The notes under the pieces: model-generated
Told to the model about the DNA's origin: nothing
The model's database searches: none
Seen by the model: the letters and a program-made list of their open reading frames with translations, nothing else
Made by a program: the position numbers and the translations under genes
In this document: positions 39,035 through 48,513 of the stretch, one piece after another
Position numbering within the stretch: the stretch's first letter is position 1
How the letters are laid out: each line of letters begins with the position of its first letter
Origin: Desulfopila aestuarii DSM 18488
GTDB lineage: Bacteria; Desulfobacterota; Desulfobulbia; Desulfobulbales; Desulfocapsaceae
DNA length: 64,000 nt
Direction of reading: 5' to 3'
Assembly: GCF_900143695.1 (NCBI RefSeq)
Contig: NZ_FRFE01000004.1
Coordinates: forward strand, 124,001 to 188,000

Positions 39035-42000
39035 TTATGGCAGGTACTCTTTCCATTTACTTCTGCCACTTTTATAGCCGGGTACAGGCAAGTTTTCTTG
39101 CTGGATCTCTTTAATCTCACCAGTACTGGTCTGTATAAACGCACGTACTCCCTCCTCGCCACCTTCTCCGGTATGCAAATTAGGTGTAGTCGCTAAACCC
39201 CTTCCAAGTTTTAGCATGTTTTCAACATTTCCATAACTATCAACCCCATTATCTCCAAACACGTTTTTATACCACGACGTCCCGGTTTTATAGTAAACAC
39301 CATATAAATACGCTTCACCTTCCGCTTGGCATGTATCACTGAATGGTTGGTAGGTAGTGAAGGTCATCAATCCGCCAAGTAATGTACCCTGCCCCAGGTT
39401 TTTTTGTCTGTCTCCGTATGGCCAGAAATCTTTATACCACCCATCTGTACAATCAACCTTATCACTGCTGCAATTACCTATTAATGTGCCTGCAATATAT
39501 TTTTCAAGGGCAGCAAAATTTGCTTTCTCAGGTGAGGTAGTGGTTCGAATAGCCTTTGGCACACATTTCATTGCATTTGCTCCGGCAAGGGGTGCCCCAT
39601 ACACTAAATCGCTAGTATCTCTACAAGTAAGATCTCCAGTACCTTGCGTCACGAGAATATCATCCACACGTAACAGCCCTCGGTCTCCAGCACCTTTCGA
39701 ACTTAAAATTATTCCATTGGAATCTTTAGCATAATTACCATCTGTAGGATTTATGTTATCAGCAAACTCAATTTCACCCCAAAGGAAAGCGGTAGGCTCC
39801 CCTGTAGTCGTGTCAAAGGTCATTGGCTCCTTGAGGCCAAAAAAGGTTTGCCGATTATCATCTGTTTTATCCTGTGCATCCATAAATCTGCCGGTTCCGA
39901 AATATATCCAAAAATTGCGGCCGTCATATCCGGCATTGGGGGCGGAACTAATTGGCTTGTTCTCATTAGAAAGATCTAACATGGGCTTCAATTCCCATTT
40001 ATCAGGTGTAGTAGGTGTTTGCACAACACCTAAACCATATTGGCTTATACCTCCGGACATGTTTCTGGTAACCAGCCTATACAGTTTTCCCCCACCAGAC
40101 CATTCAGTTGATCCATTTACCTTGGGGGAGAATTCCCCATCGATTGTGCCAAAATATACAGAATCTGACATGTAATCGAAAGAGGATGGATTTATATCAA
40201 AATCCACTGTGATGGGATCTGACACAAAACCATGTAGTGGGCCCGACAGTTCAAATGTGCCACCAGGAATTAAGCTTGTTGGTTGACCAGCTGGGATTCG
40301 GAGTGGGGTTTTAAGTGTAGAATCTGTCACATCAGTTGCCCCAAGCCATGAAAGAGGAAGGATGCTGACTTTGGCATTCTGATCGCTAACACCCTGCATA
40401 GCTTTACTACCATGGGGCCCACTCCCCAATACTAAATACCATTCATTACTTTCAGTTCCAGGCGAGTAGGTGGCAGGGTTTTTCATTATTACCATAGTGG
40501 CTATTGATGTTGAGTACCCAAGGTCAACATACTGAATAGCACCATTAGTATCCAGAGTTTGCGTCAATTCTCCCAGGAGAACAGGTGGTGCCTCTGGGTT
40601 GGTAATATCGAGAATGAAATAGGATGATATAAATCTGCGGTTATCATTAGCAACACTGTCCGTTGTATCTGGGCTAACATCGTAAGCATTAACAGGAGAC
40701 CCTCCTAGTCGCATCCCCCCTACAAGAATGGTCCCCCAACCTTCGGGATGAATGCATCCAGAATCTAAAATGCCATTGACATTGCTGCAATTTTGTTCTT
40801 CCCCAAAAATTTTAACATCGAAAATTCTTGGTCTCAAGTCAACCATATATTTATGTGAACAAGCCACATCGGTCAGGCAACTAAGATGAGGAGCGATATT
40901 AGCAGGGACATAAGCCCACATTTCAGCGCCAAGTGCTGGGAAATTTCCAGCACTTTCGTCACAGACACCATTGGTAATTATTCCAGATAAACAGAATTTT
41001 TTCTCGTCCCCATTATAGAATCCAGCATTGACAGCATGCAGCATGCCATCATTTGCCCCAAAATATACCATATGGCGACGGTTTTTGTATTTAGCGACGA
41101 AATCAGCATATGTCCGATCTCGGTAAAGATAATGATAACCTTCTGCTGGTTCTGAAACCGTCATAGGAGTAGAATGAATTACGTCTCCAAGCCGCCAGGT
41201 TGTAAGTGTAGTACCATTGTCAACTGTAGGTATTTGCCTGCTACGTAAAATACCATCTAGCCGACCATTATTATTGAGATCTTCCCCTGAATCCAATATG
41301 TTATTGTCATTTACATCTTCATTAATCAAAGAATCTTCGCCGCGAGTCCACTTAATTATAGCATCCAGTTCAGAGCTTGAAGAAACCCCATAATCTGCAT
41401 AGACTGGCAGACGTGTGCCACTCACTGTCAAGTTCGTCCCTGAAGAATTAAGAGCAAGTCCTTCCTCGAAAGGTCGCACCTCATCATCATTATCAACGCT
41501 ACCGTCATAATCATCATCGACTTTGCCGTTATTATTGAGGTCTACCCAGGTAAAAATATAACGTCGTGGATCAGACGACAGGTAGTTGTTTCTGTTGGTA
41601 CTCGTAAGCAAAGCAGAATCATTCAGCCAATTTGCAGCGGACCAGATGAACTTGATATCTTCGAGATTTTTTGAAAAGGTACAAATCCCTGCTGAATCCA
41701 GCACTGTTGTATTGTAACACCCCTTTGATTTTCCTAACAATTCATCATAATAAACTATGACTCGCATATCGTCGCCGTCGATCACATTATTGCCATTAAG
41801 ATCTTCGGCTATATCAAGTTTCTGATCACCATCAAGATCTTCACCGGGATCAAGAAGACCGTTACCGTTTGCATCCTCTTTGACATCTAAATGGCCATCT
41901 CCATCAATATCTTCAGAAGCCACCAGCTTACGATCTCCATTGGTATCCTCAAACATATAACCTGCATCATTAATAAATAATGCATGCACATCCCCTACCC

Positions 42001-45000
42001 ATTCAACAGTTTTATCGATTTGCACTGGAAGATAACTGCAGTCAGGATTTGTTGGATCTGGAGAACAATCCGGATCGTTCGGGTCTGGTTCGATTGTAGA
42101 ATGGGTTCTCTTGAGTTCCGGCCAAAAAATCGCCTGATAGATGGCGCCTTCGCCACCCCGTGAAGATGAAATCACTGACGCGGCAGACCCTGAGGATGAG
42201 CGTTGACGCAACTCATTAAACGTTTCAAGAAGTTTCTGTCTCAGAGAAGCAGGATTTTCACTTTCAACAAGGGTGGTGCCTCCCTTAGTTGCAGCATCTT
42301 TTATCATTACTCCTGGACTACATTCATCTGTACCATTAGTGGGAACAATGCCGGTTGAAACGATATGAGTAGTGATATTCTGTTTGTTTTTCACATCACC
42401 GTCGGTTGTGGTTATTGTGCTGTGACCTGCTGGAAACAGGTAATTCACATCTAAGTTGTGCCCTATATTCGTTAGGTCATCAAGATAAGTGCTTCCCTGC
42501 AATCCAACATCTAATCCTGTAATGGAATCTGGAACTGTGCATGTCTTGTTAATATCACCATCACTAAAATTATATTGGGTTTTGATGTCATCGATATATC
42601 CAATGACAGATTGATTGATATCCGCTGTGGAGGCACCCTCCGTAATAATTAAAACATGGTTTTCCTGGCACCAGTTAGTAATAGGGTCTGTGGCGGCACT
42701 AATTGTGAAATCTTCTGGATTGAGTCGTTTATTTGAATCCTGGGTGTAATAACCCAACGCATTAAATACAGCTTCGGCAAGCGGTGTCCATGATGTCGCG
42801 CGAACATTGTTGATTGCTTGTACAAGTGTGTTGTAATGATTCCAGTTTTCAAAATCATCATTTTCATTGTCCGTCGTACCATTTTCGTCAACATAGTAAC
42901 CAATATCTATGTCAGCTATAATCGACGCTCCATCCCTATTGGTTGCAGGGCAATACTCAATCACCGTATCGCTTTTATTAACGCCATCGCATTCTGTGAG
43001 AGATCCATTGTCACTGAAGGCCATAGCACCAATCCGAAGGTCGGACGCAACTTCATAAAGAATTCCCCTCGGGCCGTTTGGCCTGTGCACATCATCAGTC
43101 TGCTGGTCAGTGGGCAAGACGTATTTGGTTGTCCCCTTGAATGTTGCCAGCGGCTGGCCCCCAAGCTGCCCGGCAAGACCTGTATCGACAAGCAATGCAG
43201 GGAGGTTCCAGTATTCGTCTGTAGTAGTCACCTGATCGGAGGGATCAATTACTTCTGGAACTTCTGCCTGTAGACAGAAGTCATGCATAGCTTGATCAAC
43301 GCACATTTCTGGAGTATCGCCATCAAGATTTGTTGACCATCCAGCAGCGACATAGACATCATCAGTGCCACCAGGAACACATCCAGGGGACTTATTTTCA
43401 GAGTAACGGTAGGATGTTACCCACTCTACTTTGCATTTCTTACCCCCTGAGTTGTAATCAGGGCAATAAAATTCTGTGTCTTTATTAGTACATTCCCAGG
43501 CCTCTTTCCCAGAAACGAAAACATAAGGATAAGAGCCTGAAGAGGGAATGTTACCACAGACCCGAGTGCACTCAGCTGAAATATAATGTGCATCCTCCCA
43601 GCACCTTCCCACAAATCCTGTACGATCCTCATGATAGCCGTTATCATAAACTCCATAGCAAGCATATGCGGGATCAGTATCATTTATCAGACCAGGAATG
43701 TTGCCTAGCTCATAGTATTGCGGACAGGTTTTGAATGGATGGTCATTGCCTCCTTTCCAACGTCCTTGTTTCGCGTAAAACCAGCACTCCTGGATTGCCT
43801 TATGATAAATAATGTGCTCAACGTTAGACGATTTTTTGGCAATCCCGACGCAGTCTGCAACATCATCCTCTGCAGGTCCTAGTCCTGTGGGGGCTTGGAA
43901 AGCCTCTATCGCCCTTTGGCATGCGCCAAAATCCATGCCATCTTTTGTAACTGCATATATTTCAAATCTCCCAATATCATCTGAAATGTCTGTACGATCA
44001 TTGTCTCCTGATCCCCGAACCGACATGGTTAAATACATGTCGTCTGAAGTGAGCGCTGTTCCCTGATCAAGAAGGACTTGCTTTATAAAGCGATTTCCGG
44101 CACACCCCCGACTCTCATTAACAATTCTCCCGGCTCCCGTGTCGTATTTACCTCCGGTGAGAATGTTTTTTTCAATATCAAACTTCGAAGACATTGCCCA
44201 ATTCAGGAAAGAGCCCTTTGCCGCGAAGGCGGAAACCTTCCCTGAGGAGACATCGGTAGCAGGATCTAGCGTAATGCAGACATCGTTAGCTTTGTATTTT
44301 TTAGATCCAGATGCATTTACACAAAAACTAGTAGCAGTTGCTGCACTCACTTCTTCGAAATACCCCTCATCAATTCGCTGCCAGTTAGTGTCGAATGTAT
44401 CTTCGTAAATGTCATTACCTGATGAGGTGTGGCTGCTAACGGTAGACTTGTGAATAAAGATCATTGAGTTTTGAGTAACAACATTTCCAGCATAATATAT
44501 TCTACCTTCCTGCCAACCATGAAAGTCCATCGGCTTCCACGTTACTTCCTTATCATCCCACGGACTGCTGCCATTAGATGTCCCTCCATTCTGGGCTTTA
44601 TACAATTCAGAACTGCCTTTCCATATAACGTACGTTCCTACTGTATAAGCGGTACTATTTTTCCAGGTGTTGATCTGAGTCCAGGTAACACCATTATCAG
44701 AGGTTGGACCGGTTCCGTTAGAAGTTCCACCTGATATCGTCATGAACACCTTGCTCGTTGTTGCGTCAAAAACAAAACTGCCTGCATGATATTGCGTATT
44801 GTTTCGCCACGCTGGACGTAAGACAGGTTCCCATTTAACTTTCGTGTCTTCAAATATCGTCGAACCGTCTGATGTCCCGATATTTAGAGCACGATATACC
44901 GACCCTTCAGCCGAAACCAACTTTCCTGTAGTTGCAATAGAAATTCCTGTACTCCATGGATCAATACCATCGACACGTTTATACCAGGATTCGGGCTTAA

Positions 45001-45274
45001 AGTTGCCTACGTATTGCATGGTAGGATCCACACCGTAGGAGTCATCAAAACATTGAGTTTTGTCCGGGTCGGTATAGGCCATATCCAACATGCTGCCAGA
45101 GTTGTCGAGAACTAACAGAAGGTTTGACTTGACACCGAATGAAAGAAATGGGGGTTCAGATACTCCTGTGCTACAAACATCAGCGGCAAAAATTCTGCTA
45201 ACACTTGCTTCAGAGAGAAGAAGGAGCACAAGACCACATATACAGATTTTCAACCTAGATTTTGTCGATTTCAT
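39035..45274 (-). CDS. Giant PilY1-like pilus tip adhesin, copy 1
   Basis: A 2079-residue exported protein. A signal peptide (about 1-30) is followed by a VWA-like MIDAS start (VLDNSGSM, about residue 57). Four modules of about 48 residues (about 105-305; W...Y..G..V...Y.A..GGTSNG..P) resemble chitin-binding CBM5/12. A Cys-rich region follows. An Asp/Gly array (about 1100-1160: DTNGDRK, DIDGDGHLD, DANGNGLLD, DLDGDQKLD, DLNGNNVID) and two later clusters (near 1240 and 1315) fit calcium binding. The C-terminus (about 1330-2040) is the PilY1 beta-propeller. Last gene of the minus-strand minor-pilin set; PilY1 primes pilus assembly and adhesion. Confidence 0.9.
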   Translation of the reverse strand: MKSTKSRLKICICGLVLLLLSEASVSRIFAADVCSTGVSEPPFLSFGVKSNLLLVLDNSGSMLDMAYTDPDKTQCFDDSYGVDPTMQYVGNFKPESWYKRVDGIDPWSTGISIATTGKLVSAEGSVYRALNIGTSDGSTIFEDTKVKWEPVLRPAWRNNTQYHAGSFVFDATTSKVFMTISGGTSNGTGPTSDNGVTWTQINTWKNSTAYTVGTYVIWKGSSELYKAQNGGTSNGSSPWDDKEVTWKPMDFHGWQEGRIYYAGNVVTQNSMIFIHKSTVSSHTSSGNDIYEDTFDTNWQRIDEGYFEEVSAATATSFCVNASGSKKYKANDVCITLDPATDVSSGKVSAFAAKGSFLNWAMSSKFDIEKNILTGGKYDTGAGRIVNESRGCAGNRFIKQVLLDQGTALTSDDMYLTMSVRGSGDNDRTDISDDIGRFEIYAVTKDGMDFGACQRAIEAFQAPTGLGPAEDDVADCVGIAKKSSNVEHIIYHKAIQECWFYAKQGRWKGGNDHPFKTCPQYYELGNIPGLINDTDPAYACYGVYDNGYHEDRTGFVGRCWEDAHYISAECTRVCGNIPSSGSYPYVFVSGKEAWECTNKDTEFYCPDYNSGGKKCKVEWVTSYRYSENKSPGCVPGGTDDVYVAAGWSTNLDGDTPEMCVDQAMHDFCLQAEVPEVIDPSDQVTTTDEYWNLPALLVDTGLAGQLGGQPLATFKGTTKYVLPTDQQTDDVHRPNGPRGILYEVASDLRIGAMAFSDNGSLTECDGVNKSDTVIEYCPATNRDGASIIADIDIGYYVDENGTTDNENDDFENWNHYNTLVQAINNVRATSWTPLAEAVFNALGYYTQDSNKRLNPEDFTISAATDPITNWCQENHVLIITEGASTADINQSVIGYIDDIKTQYNFSDGDINKTCTVPDSITGLDVGLQGSTYLDDLTNIGHNLDVNYLFPAGHSTITTTDGDVKNKQNITTHIVSTGIVPTNGTDECSPGVMIKDAATKGGTTLVESENPASLRQKLLETFNELRQRSSSGSAASVISSSRGGEGAIYQAIFWPELKRTHSTIEPDPNDPDCSPDPTNPDCSYLPVQIDKTVEWVGDVHALFINDAGYMFEDTNGDRKLVASEDIDGDGHLDVKEDANGNGLLDPGEDLDGDQKLDIAEDLNGNNVIDGDDMRVIVYYDELLGKSKGCYNTTVLDSAGICTFSKNLEDIKFIWSAANWLNDSALLTSTNRNNYLSSDPRRYIFTWVDLNNNGKVDDDYDGSVDNDDEVRPFEEGLALNSSGTNLTVSGTRLPVYADYGVSSSSELDAIIKWTRGEDSLINEDVNDNNILDSGEDLNNNGRLDGILRSRQIPTVDNGTTLTTWRLGDVIHSTPMTVSEPAEGYHYLYRDRTYADFVAKYKNRRHMVYFGANDGMLHAVNAGFYNGDEKKFCLSGIITNGVCDESAGNFPALGAEMWAYVPANIAPHLSCLTDVACSHKYMVDLRPRIFDVKIFGEEQNCSNVNGILDSGCIHPEGWGTILVGGMRLGGSPVNAYDVSPDTTDSVANDNRRFISSYFILDITNPEAPPVLLGELTQTLDTNGAIQYVDLGYSTSIATMVIMKNPATYSPGTESNEWYLVLGSGPHGSKAMQGVSDQNAKVSILPLSWLGATDVTDSTLKTPLRIPAGQPTSLIPGGTFELSGPLHGFVSDPITVDFDINPSSFDYMSDSVYFGTIDGEFSPKVNGSTEWSGGGKLYRLVTRNMSGGISQYGLGVVQTPTTPDKWELKPMLDLSNENKPISSAPNAGYDGRNFWIYFGTGRFMDAQDKTDDNRQTFFGLKEPMTFDTTTGEPTAFLWGEIEFADNINPTDGNYAKDSNGIILSSKGAGDRGLLRVDDILVTQGTGDLTCRDTSDLVYGAPLAGANAMKCVPKAIRTTTSPEKANFAALEKYIAGTLIGNCSSDKVDCTDGWYKDFWPYGDRQKNLGQGTLLGGLMTFTTYQPFSDTCQAEGEAYLYGVYYKTGTSWYKNVFGDNGVDSYGNVENMLKLGRGLATTPNLHTGEGGEEGVRAFIQTSTGEIKEIQQENLPVPGYKSGRSKWKEYLP

Positions 45275-45339
45275 ATTGTGTCACCTTTCCAATGTCAGGT
45301 TGTCGTGGAGAACACTTCACAAAGTGTGTGGTACATGTT

Positions 45340-45951
45340 TCAGTATACACAGGCGCTCTCATCACCAACAAGATGCCGCCATCCAAGAAGAACTATTGAC
45401 TCGCTATCATCCTTACCAAGGTGGCGAGAATAAACGTCATAATGAAGCGAAACTCCACCGCTTGCAGCTGATTTACCCTTTCGCTCATATCCTGCCGCCA
45501 TTACAAGAGTACCTCCTGGCTGCATCCTAGTTTCACCAACAACGTATCCAAAGCTTTGCTCTGCTCCGGCAATAGGAAAAACAAAGTCCGCTTTCGCGTT
45601 ATCCATTATTGTCTGGGCAATTGTTGCTTTCGATGAATAATCGGCATCTCCATAACTATTAAAGGCCATATCAAGTGTATTTATAGTAATGTTCCCATTG
45701 ATAGGACTCGAAGCAAACCCAGTCACACAGTTCAGGTTTTGCTCAAGGATTTCGGCTCCTAAAATAGCACCACCTTCCGCTGTATAAAATGTTTGCTTAT
45801 GCAGTTTATCATTACCAGCAATGCGTAGTTCAAGTGAGGTGTTTGTTGTTGCTGTAATCCCAATAATAGTCAGTATAAGCATAACAAGCAGTGCCGTAAC
45901 CAAGACAAAACCATCATCCTTGATAAGTCTTCCATGGCATTTTTTGTTCAT
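45340..45951 (-). CDS. PilX-like minor pilin, copy 1
   Basis: A 203-residue protein with an N-terminal segment DGFVLVTALLVMLILTIIGITA like PilX (shown as the N-terminal helix), lacking the GFTLIE form but with the same hydrophobic helix. Later regions are short beta strands. Gene order after pilV and before pilY1 matches the fimU-pilV-pilW-pilX-pilY1 plan. The ATG at 45951 is chosen; an ATG at 45990 overlapping the pilV stop is possible. Confidence 0.8.
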   Translation of the reverse strand: MNKKCHGRLIKDDGFVLVTALLVMLILTIIGITATTNTSLELRIAGNDKLHKQTFYTAEGGAILGAEILEQNLNCVTGFASSPINGNITINTLDMAFNSYGDADYSSKATIAQTIMDNAKADFVFPIAGAEQSFGYVVGETRMQPGGTLVMAAGYERKGKSAASGGVSLHYDVYSRHLGKDDSESIVLLGWRHLVGDESACVY

Positions 45952-45979
45952 AGTATCAACATCCAGATGACAAAATTTA

Positions 45980-46366
45980 TTAGTGAACATATTTCGCTTT
46001 GATATAGCTGATAGTGACAGACGCATATTCTGCCACATTATTATTAGTTACAGTTATCAAGACACTCTTCGTATCTGGCAGCGGGGTTTCACTCGTTACA
46101 GTCCAAGCAATCGTATTGTTGCCGTCACTGGAAGTCCTATTACCGGTTACAAGACTGTCATAATCCAGAGCAAAAATCTGTTCAACTGTATCTGCGGCCC
46201 AAGTACTCGAAGTTGTAATACTATTGGCATGCTTATTACCTTTAATGCTTGTACCCTGCATCCCAGCCAAGGCTATGATTCCAATTGCAAGGATTATAAT
46301 AGCAATGAGAACCTCAATTAAGGTAAACCCCTTCTCGTTGAATGAAGAAATGTGTTTTTTCATCAT
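45980..46366 (-). CDS. PilV-like type IV minor pilin, copy 1
   Basis: A 128-residue prepilin. The prepilin peptidase site is KGFTLIE, followed by a hydrophobic helix (LIAIIILAIGIIALAGM). It begins just downstream of pilW copy 1, matching a minor-pilin operon. Confidence 0.88.
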   Translation of the reverse strand: MMKKHISSFNEKGFTLIEVLIAIIILAIGIIALAGMQGTSIKGNKHANSITTSSTWAADTVEQIFALDYDSLVTGNRTSSDGNNTIAWTVTSETPLPDTKSVLITVTNNNVAEYASVTISYIKAKYVH

Positions 46367-46367
46367 A

Positions 46368-47279
46368 TTATAGACCTGTATTTCTAAAATATATGGTAAA
46401 CTCTAATATTCTTCGACGGAAATTATCTGAGGCCGTAAAGTGCCTGTCGGCAATAACATAGGTGGCAGAATTTACAAACTTCGGGTCCGCAGTTAATGAT
46501 CGGGCAACCATCCAAACACGTGCTGAACGAATATCTGACAGTTGTGGTGGTGTTGCCGCAGGAACATTGAATGGGGCGGCACTTATTAATGCTCCTCCAG
46601 CAGTATCTGTCACATTGATAACTCCATCATCGTTTGTATCCAAGGCTCGATCCAGAATGTTATCATTATTGGTATCTACTCCCCAGATGACATTTCCATT
46701 CGCGCTGGTATCAAGATCACCATCACCATCCACGTCGAATGCGTAAGCAATTCCAAGAAACTCTATGTTCTCAGACACCAGCTCTCTATTGAGTAATGTT
46801 GGGTCGACGTTTATGACTGGGGTCTGAATAGTTCTGGTCAAATCAGGCACACCATCTTTTTGAGTAGCATCATTGTCAGGAAAGTCAGCAAGTGAATAGG
46901 TTATAATTTCGTCGGGATTATCCAAAGTACCATCTTCGTCAAGATCTACAGAAAATTGAATTGAACAATTCCCATTAATATCTAGAGCATAAGAGAGATC
47001 TCTTCTAGTTATATCAAGCAAGGAGAAAGTTGTACCACTGGCATCTTTCGGATTGTATCCAGCCATTCGAAAGTCTGATTCGATAGCACTCGCTCCACTT
47101 CGAAGATTCTGTTGTAGCTGGGTCACTTGGTTCTGGGCTGTATAATGACTCTGTTGGGAAACAAGTAAAACATAAACTGCGCCTACGACCATGGAAGATA
47201 CAGCCATTGCAATAATAAGCTCAATAATTGAGAAACCGGGACTCAAGACTACCAACGTGTTTATTCGGGTTTTATTCAT
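46368..47279 (-). CDS. PilW-like type IV minor pilin, copy 1
   Basis: A 303-residue prepilin with the cleavage-site region PGFSIIELIIAMAVSS and a longer pilin body, as in PilW. It contains Asp-rich DxDGDxD segments (DLDEDGTLDN; DVDGDGDLD; DTNNDNILD) that could bind calcium. The ATG at 47279 follows GGAAAG, better than the ATG at 47291. Confidence 0.88.
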   Translation of the reverse strand: MNKTRINTLVVLSPGFSIIELIIAMAVSSMVVGAVYVLLVSQQSHYTAQNQVTQLQQNLRSGASAIESDFRMAGYNPKDASGTTFSLLDITRRDLSYALDINGNCSIQFSVDLDEDGTLDNPDEIITYSLADFPDNDATQKDGVPDLTRTIQTPVINVDPTLLNRELVSENIEFLGIAYAFDVDGDGDLDTSANGNVIWGVDTNNDNILDRALDTNDDGVINVTDTAGGALISAAPFNVPAATPPQLSDIRSARVWMVARSLTADPKFVNSATYVIADRHFTASDNFRRRILEFTIYFRNTGL

Positions 47280-47341
47280 GGATCTTTCCATATTAACTAA
47301 AGGATCAGAAGAGCGAACGTTAAATTGAATTTCTTACTAAT

Positions 47342-47863
47342 CTAATCAATCCTGATGCCCCCGTAGGGATATACCCGTATCGTATAGGAACGACTGATAT
47401 TTACATGACTTAACGTTACGGTTCCACTACCATTAGTAGTGAAACCTCGAGCAGAATAACCGGTCTGATCACCTGCCCAACTGGTAGCTGAGAGACAAAC
47501 CCCGGAAGGCATGGATACACTTATAAAGGCTTTTTCCGTACCACTGAGGCTGTTATTCTTATCCTCATCGACGAAAATCTGATACTTTCCACCTTCAGGA
47601 GGGCATGATTGTGGAAAAAACTCAATTCCAACATTACGGTTCTCTTTAACTGCCATTGCCTTGGCCCGATTCAGGGATGAATACAGTTCTTGAGCTGCAG
47701 ACTTTAACCTGTAATTTGGTAACCATTTAGATAGACCAGCGAATGCAATGGCACTTAAGACTCCAATGATAGCAATCACAATCATTAGCTCAAGCAAGGT
47801 AAATCCAGCTCGCCGAGATCGTTCAGAAACCCAAGATGATCGTAGGAACGGATATCTCTTCAT
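47342..47863 (-). CDS. FimT/GspH-like pseudopilin, copy 1
   Basis: A 173-residue prepilin with AGFTLLELMIVIAIIGVL, followed by the GspH/FimT body (LYSSLNRAKAMAVKENRNV and a C-terminal RVYPYGGIRID). First gene of the minus-strand minor-pilin set. No clear ribosome binding site is visible at the ATG. Confidence 0.9.
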   Translation of the reverse strand: MKRYPFLRSSWVSERSRRAGFTLLELMIVIAIIGVLSAIAFAGLSKWLPNYRLKSAAQELYSSLNRAKAMAVKENRNVGIEFFPQSCPPEGGKYQIFVDEDKNNSLSGTEKAFISVSMPSGVCLSATSWAGDQTGYSARGFTTNGSGTVTLSHVNISRSYTIRVYPYGGIRID

Positions 47864-48486
47864 AGCATATATATGGTTATTGTTAATGATTTGAGCACAT
47901 CGATAGTAAAGGACACTGTTGACATGCATTATAAGGCACGTATCCAGGTCCCATCATGTAAATTTTGTGCAATTATTAAATACTTGCAAACGCTCCCTCT
48001 TAAACCGCCTGTGAAATATTGCAGTTCCCATACAATGCTATGCAAAATGCAGGCCCAAACGTTTTTCAATCCGTAGCAGTATCGTCAACATTAGTAAACA
48101 TCAAGAATCTAAACCTAATCACAGATTATCTGGAATTTTGTTTTATGAATAATAGATTTTGTACTAACTGGTTATTAAATTTTTTTACAAACCGATCCCT
48201 ATATTGACAAAATTTGGCAGTGCGATATTTTATCGAAACGTTTATGTCCAAACCAGCCGCTCCCCTGCGCTTTACAATTTACATACTATCATTACACATC
48301 ATTTTCAGAATTCATTACTTTCCTATTGGACAGCCCATTTACAAGAGGTGTCAATTAATGGAGCCGGAAAAAACCAGCCGAGCAGAAAAACTTGCAAGAA
48401 AAGGTCCAATTATACCACGAGGAAAAGCGCCAGTAGTAGAAATCAATACAAACGATTCATACTCAACATCTTACAAGTTTTGTATT
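47864..48486. other. AT-rich intergenic region between the two pilus transcripts
   Basis: A stretch of about 620 bases with few coding signs. It carries a sigma-54-like promoter for the minus-strand minor-pilin set and one small plus-strand frame. No terminator or RNA family was recognised. Confidence 0.5.
48041..48057 (-). promoter_or_regulatory. Candidate sigma-54 promoter of the minus-strand minor-pilin set
   Basis: On the minus strand GGGCCTG, four bases and TTGCA give the -24 GG and -12 GC pair at the right 10-base spacing. The -24 box deviates from TGGCACG at three positions. It is about 178 bases before the fimT ATG and next to a sigma-54 activator gene. Confidence 0.4.
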
Positions 48487-48513
48487 TTATATTTTATACT
48501 TCTTAATTTTTGA
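48358..48513 (+). CDS. Candidate small frame, 51 residues
   Basis: ATG after AGAGGTG at good spacing. The first 35 residues are charged and polar (MEPEKTSRAEKLARKG) and the end is hydrophobic. The 3' end overlaps pilR on the other strand. It may be a degraded gene or a chance frame. Confidence 0.22.
   Translation: MEPEKTSRAEKLARKGPIIPRGKAPVVEINTNDSYSTSYKFCILYFILLNF

Noticed and set aside
48204-48506. 100-residue plus-strand frame upstream of pilR
   Set aside because: Overlaps AT-rich non-coding DNA, no ribosome binding site, no protein-like pattern.
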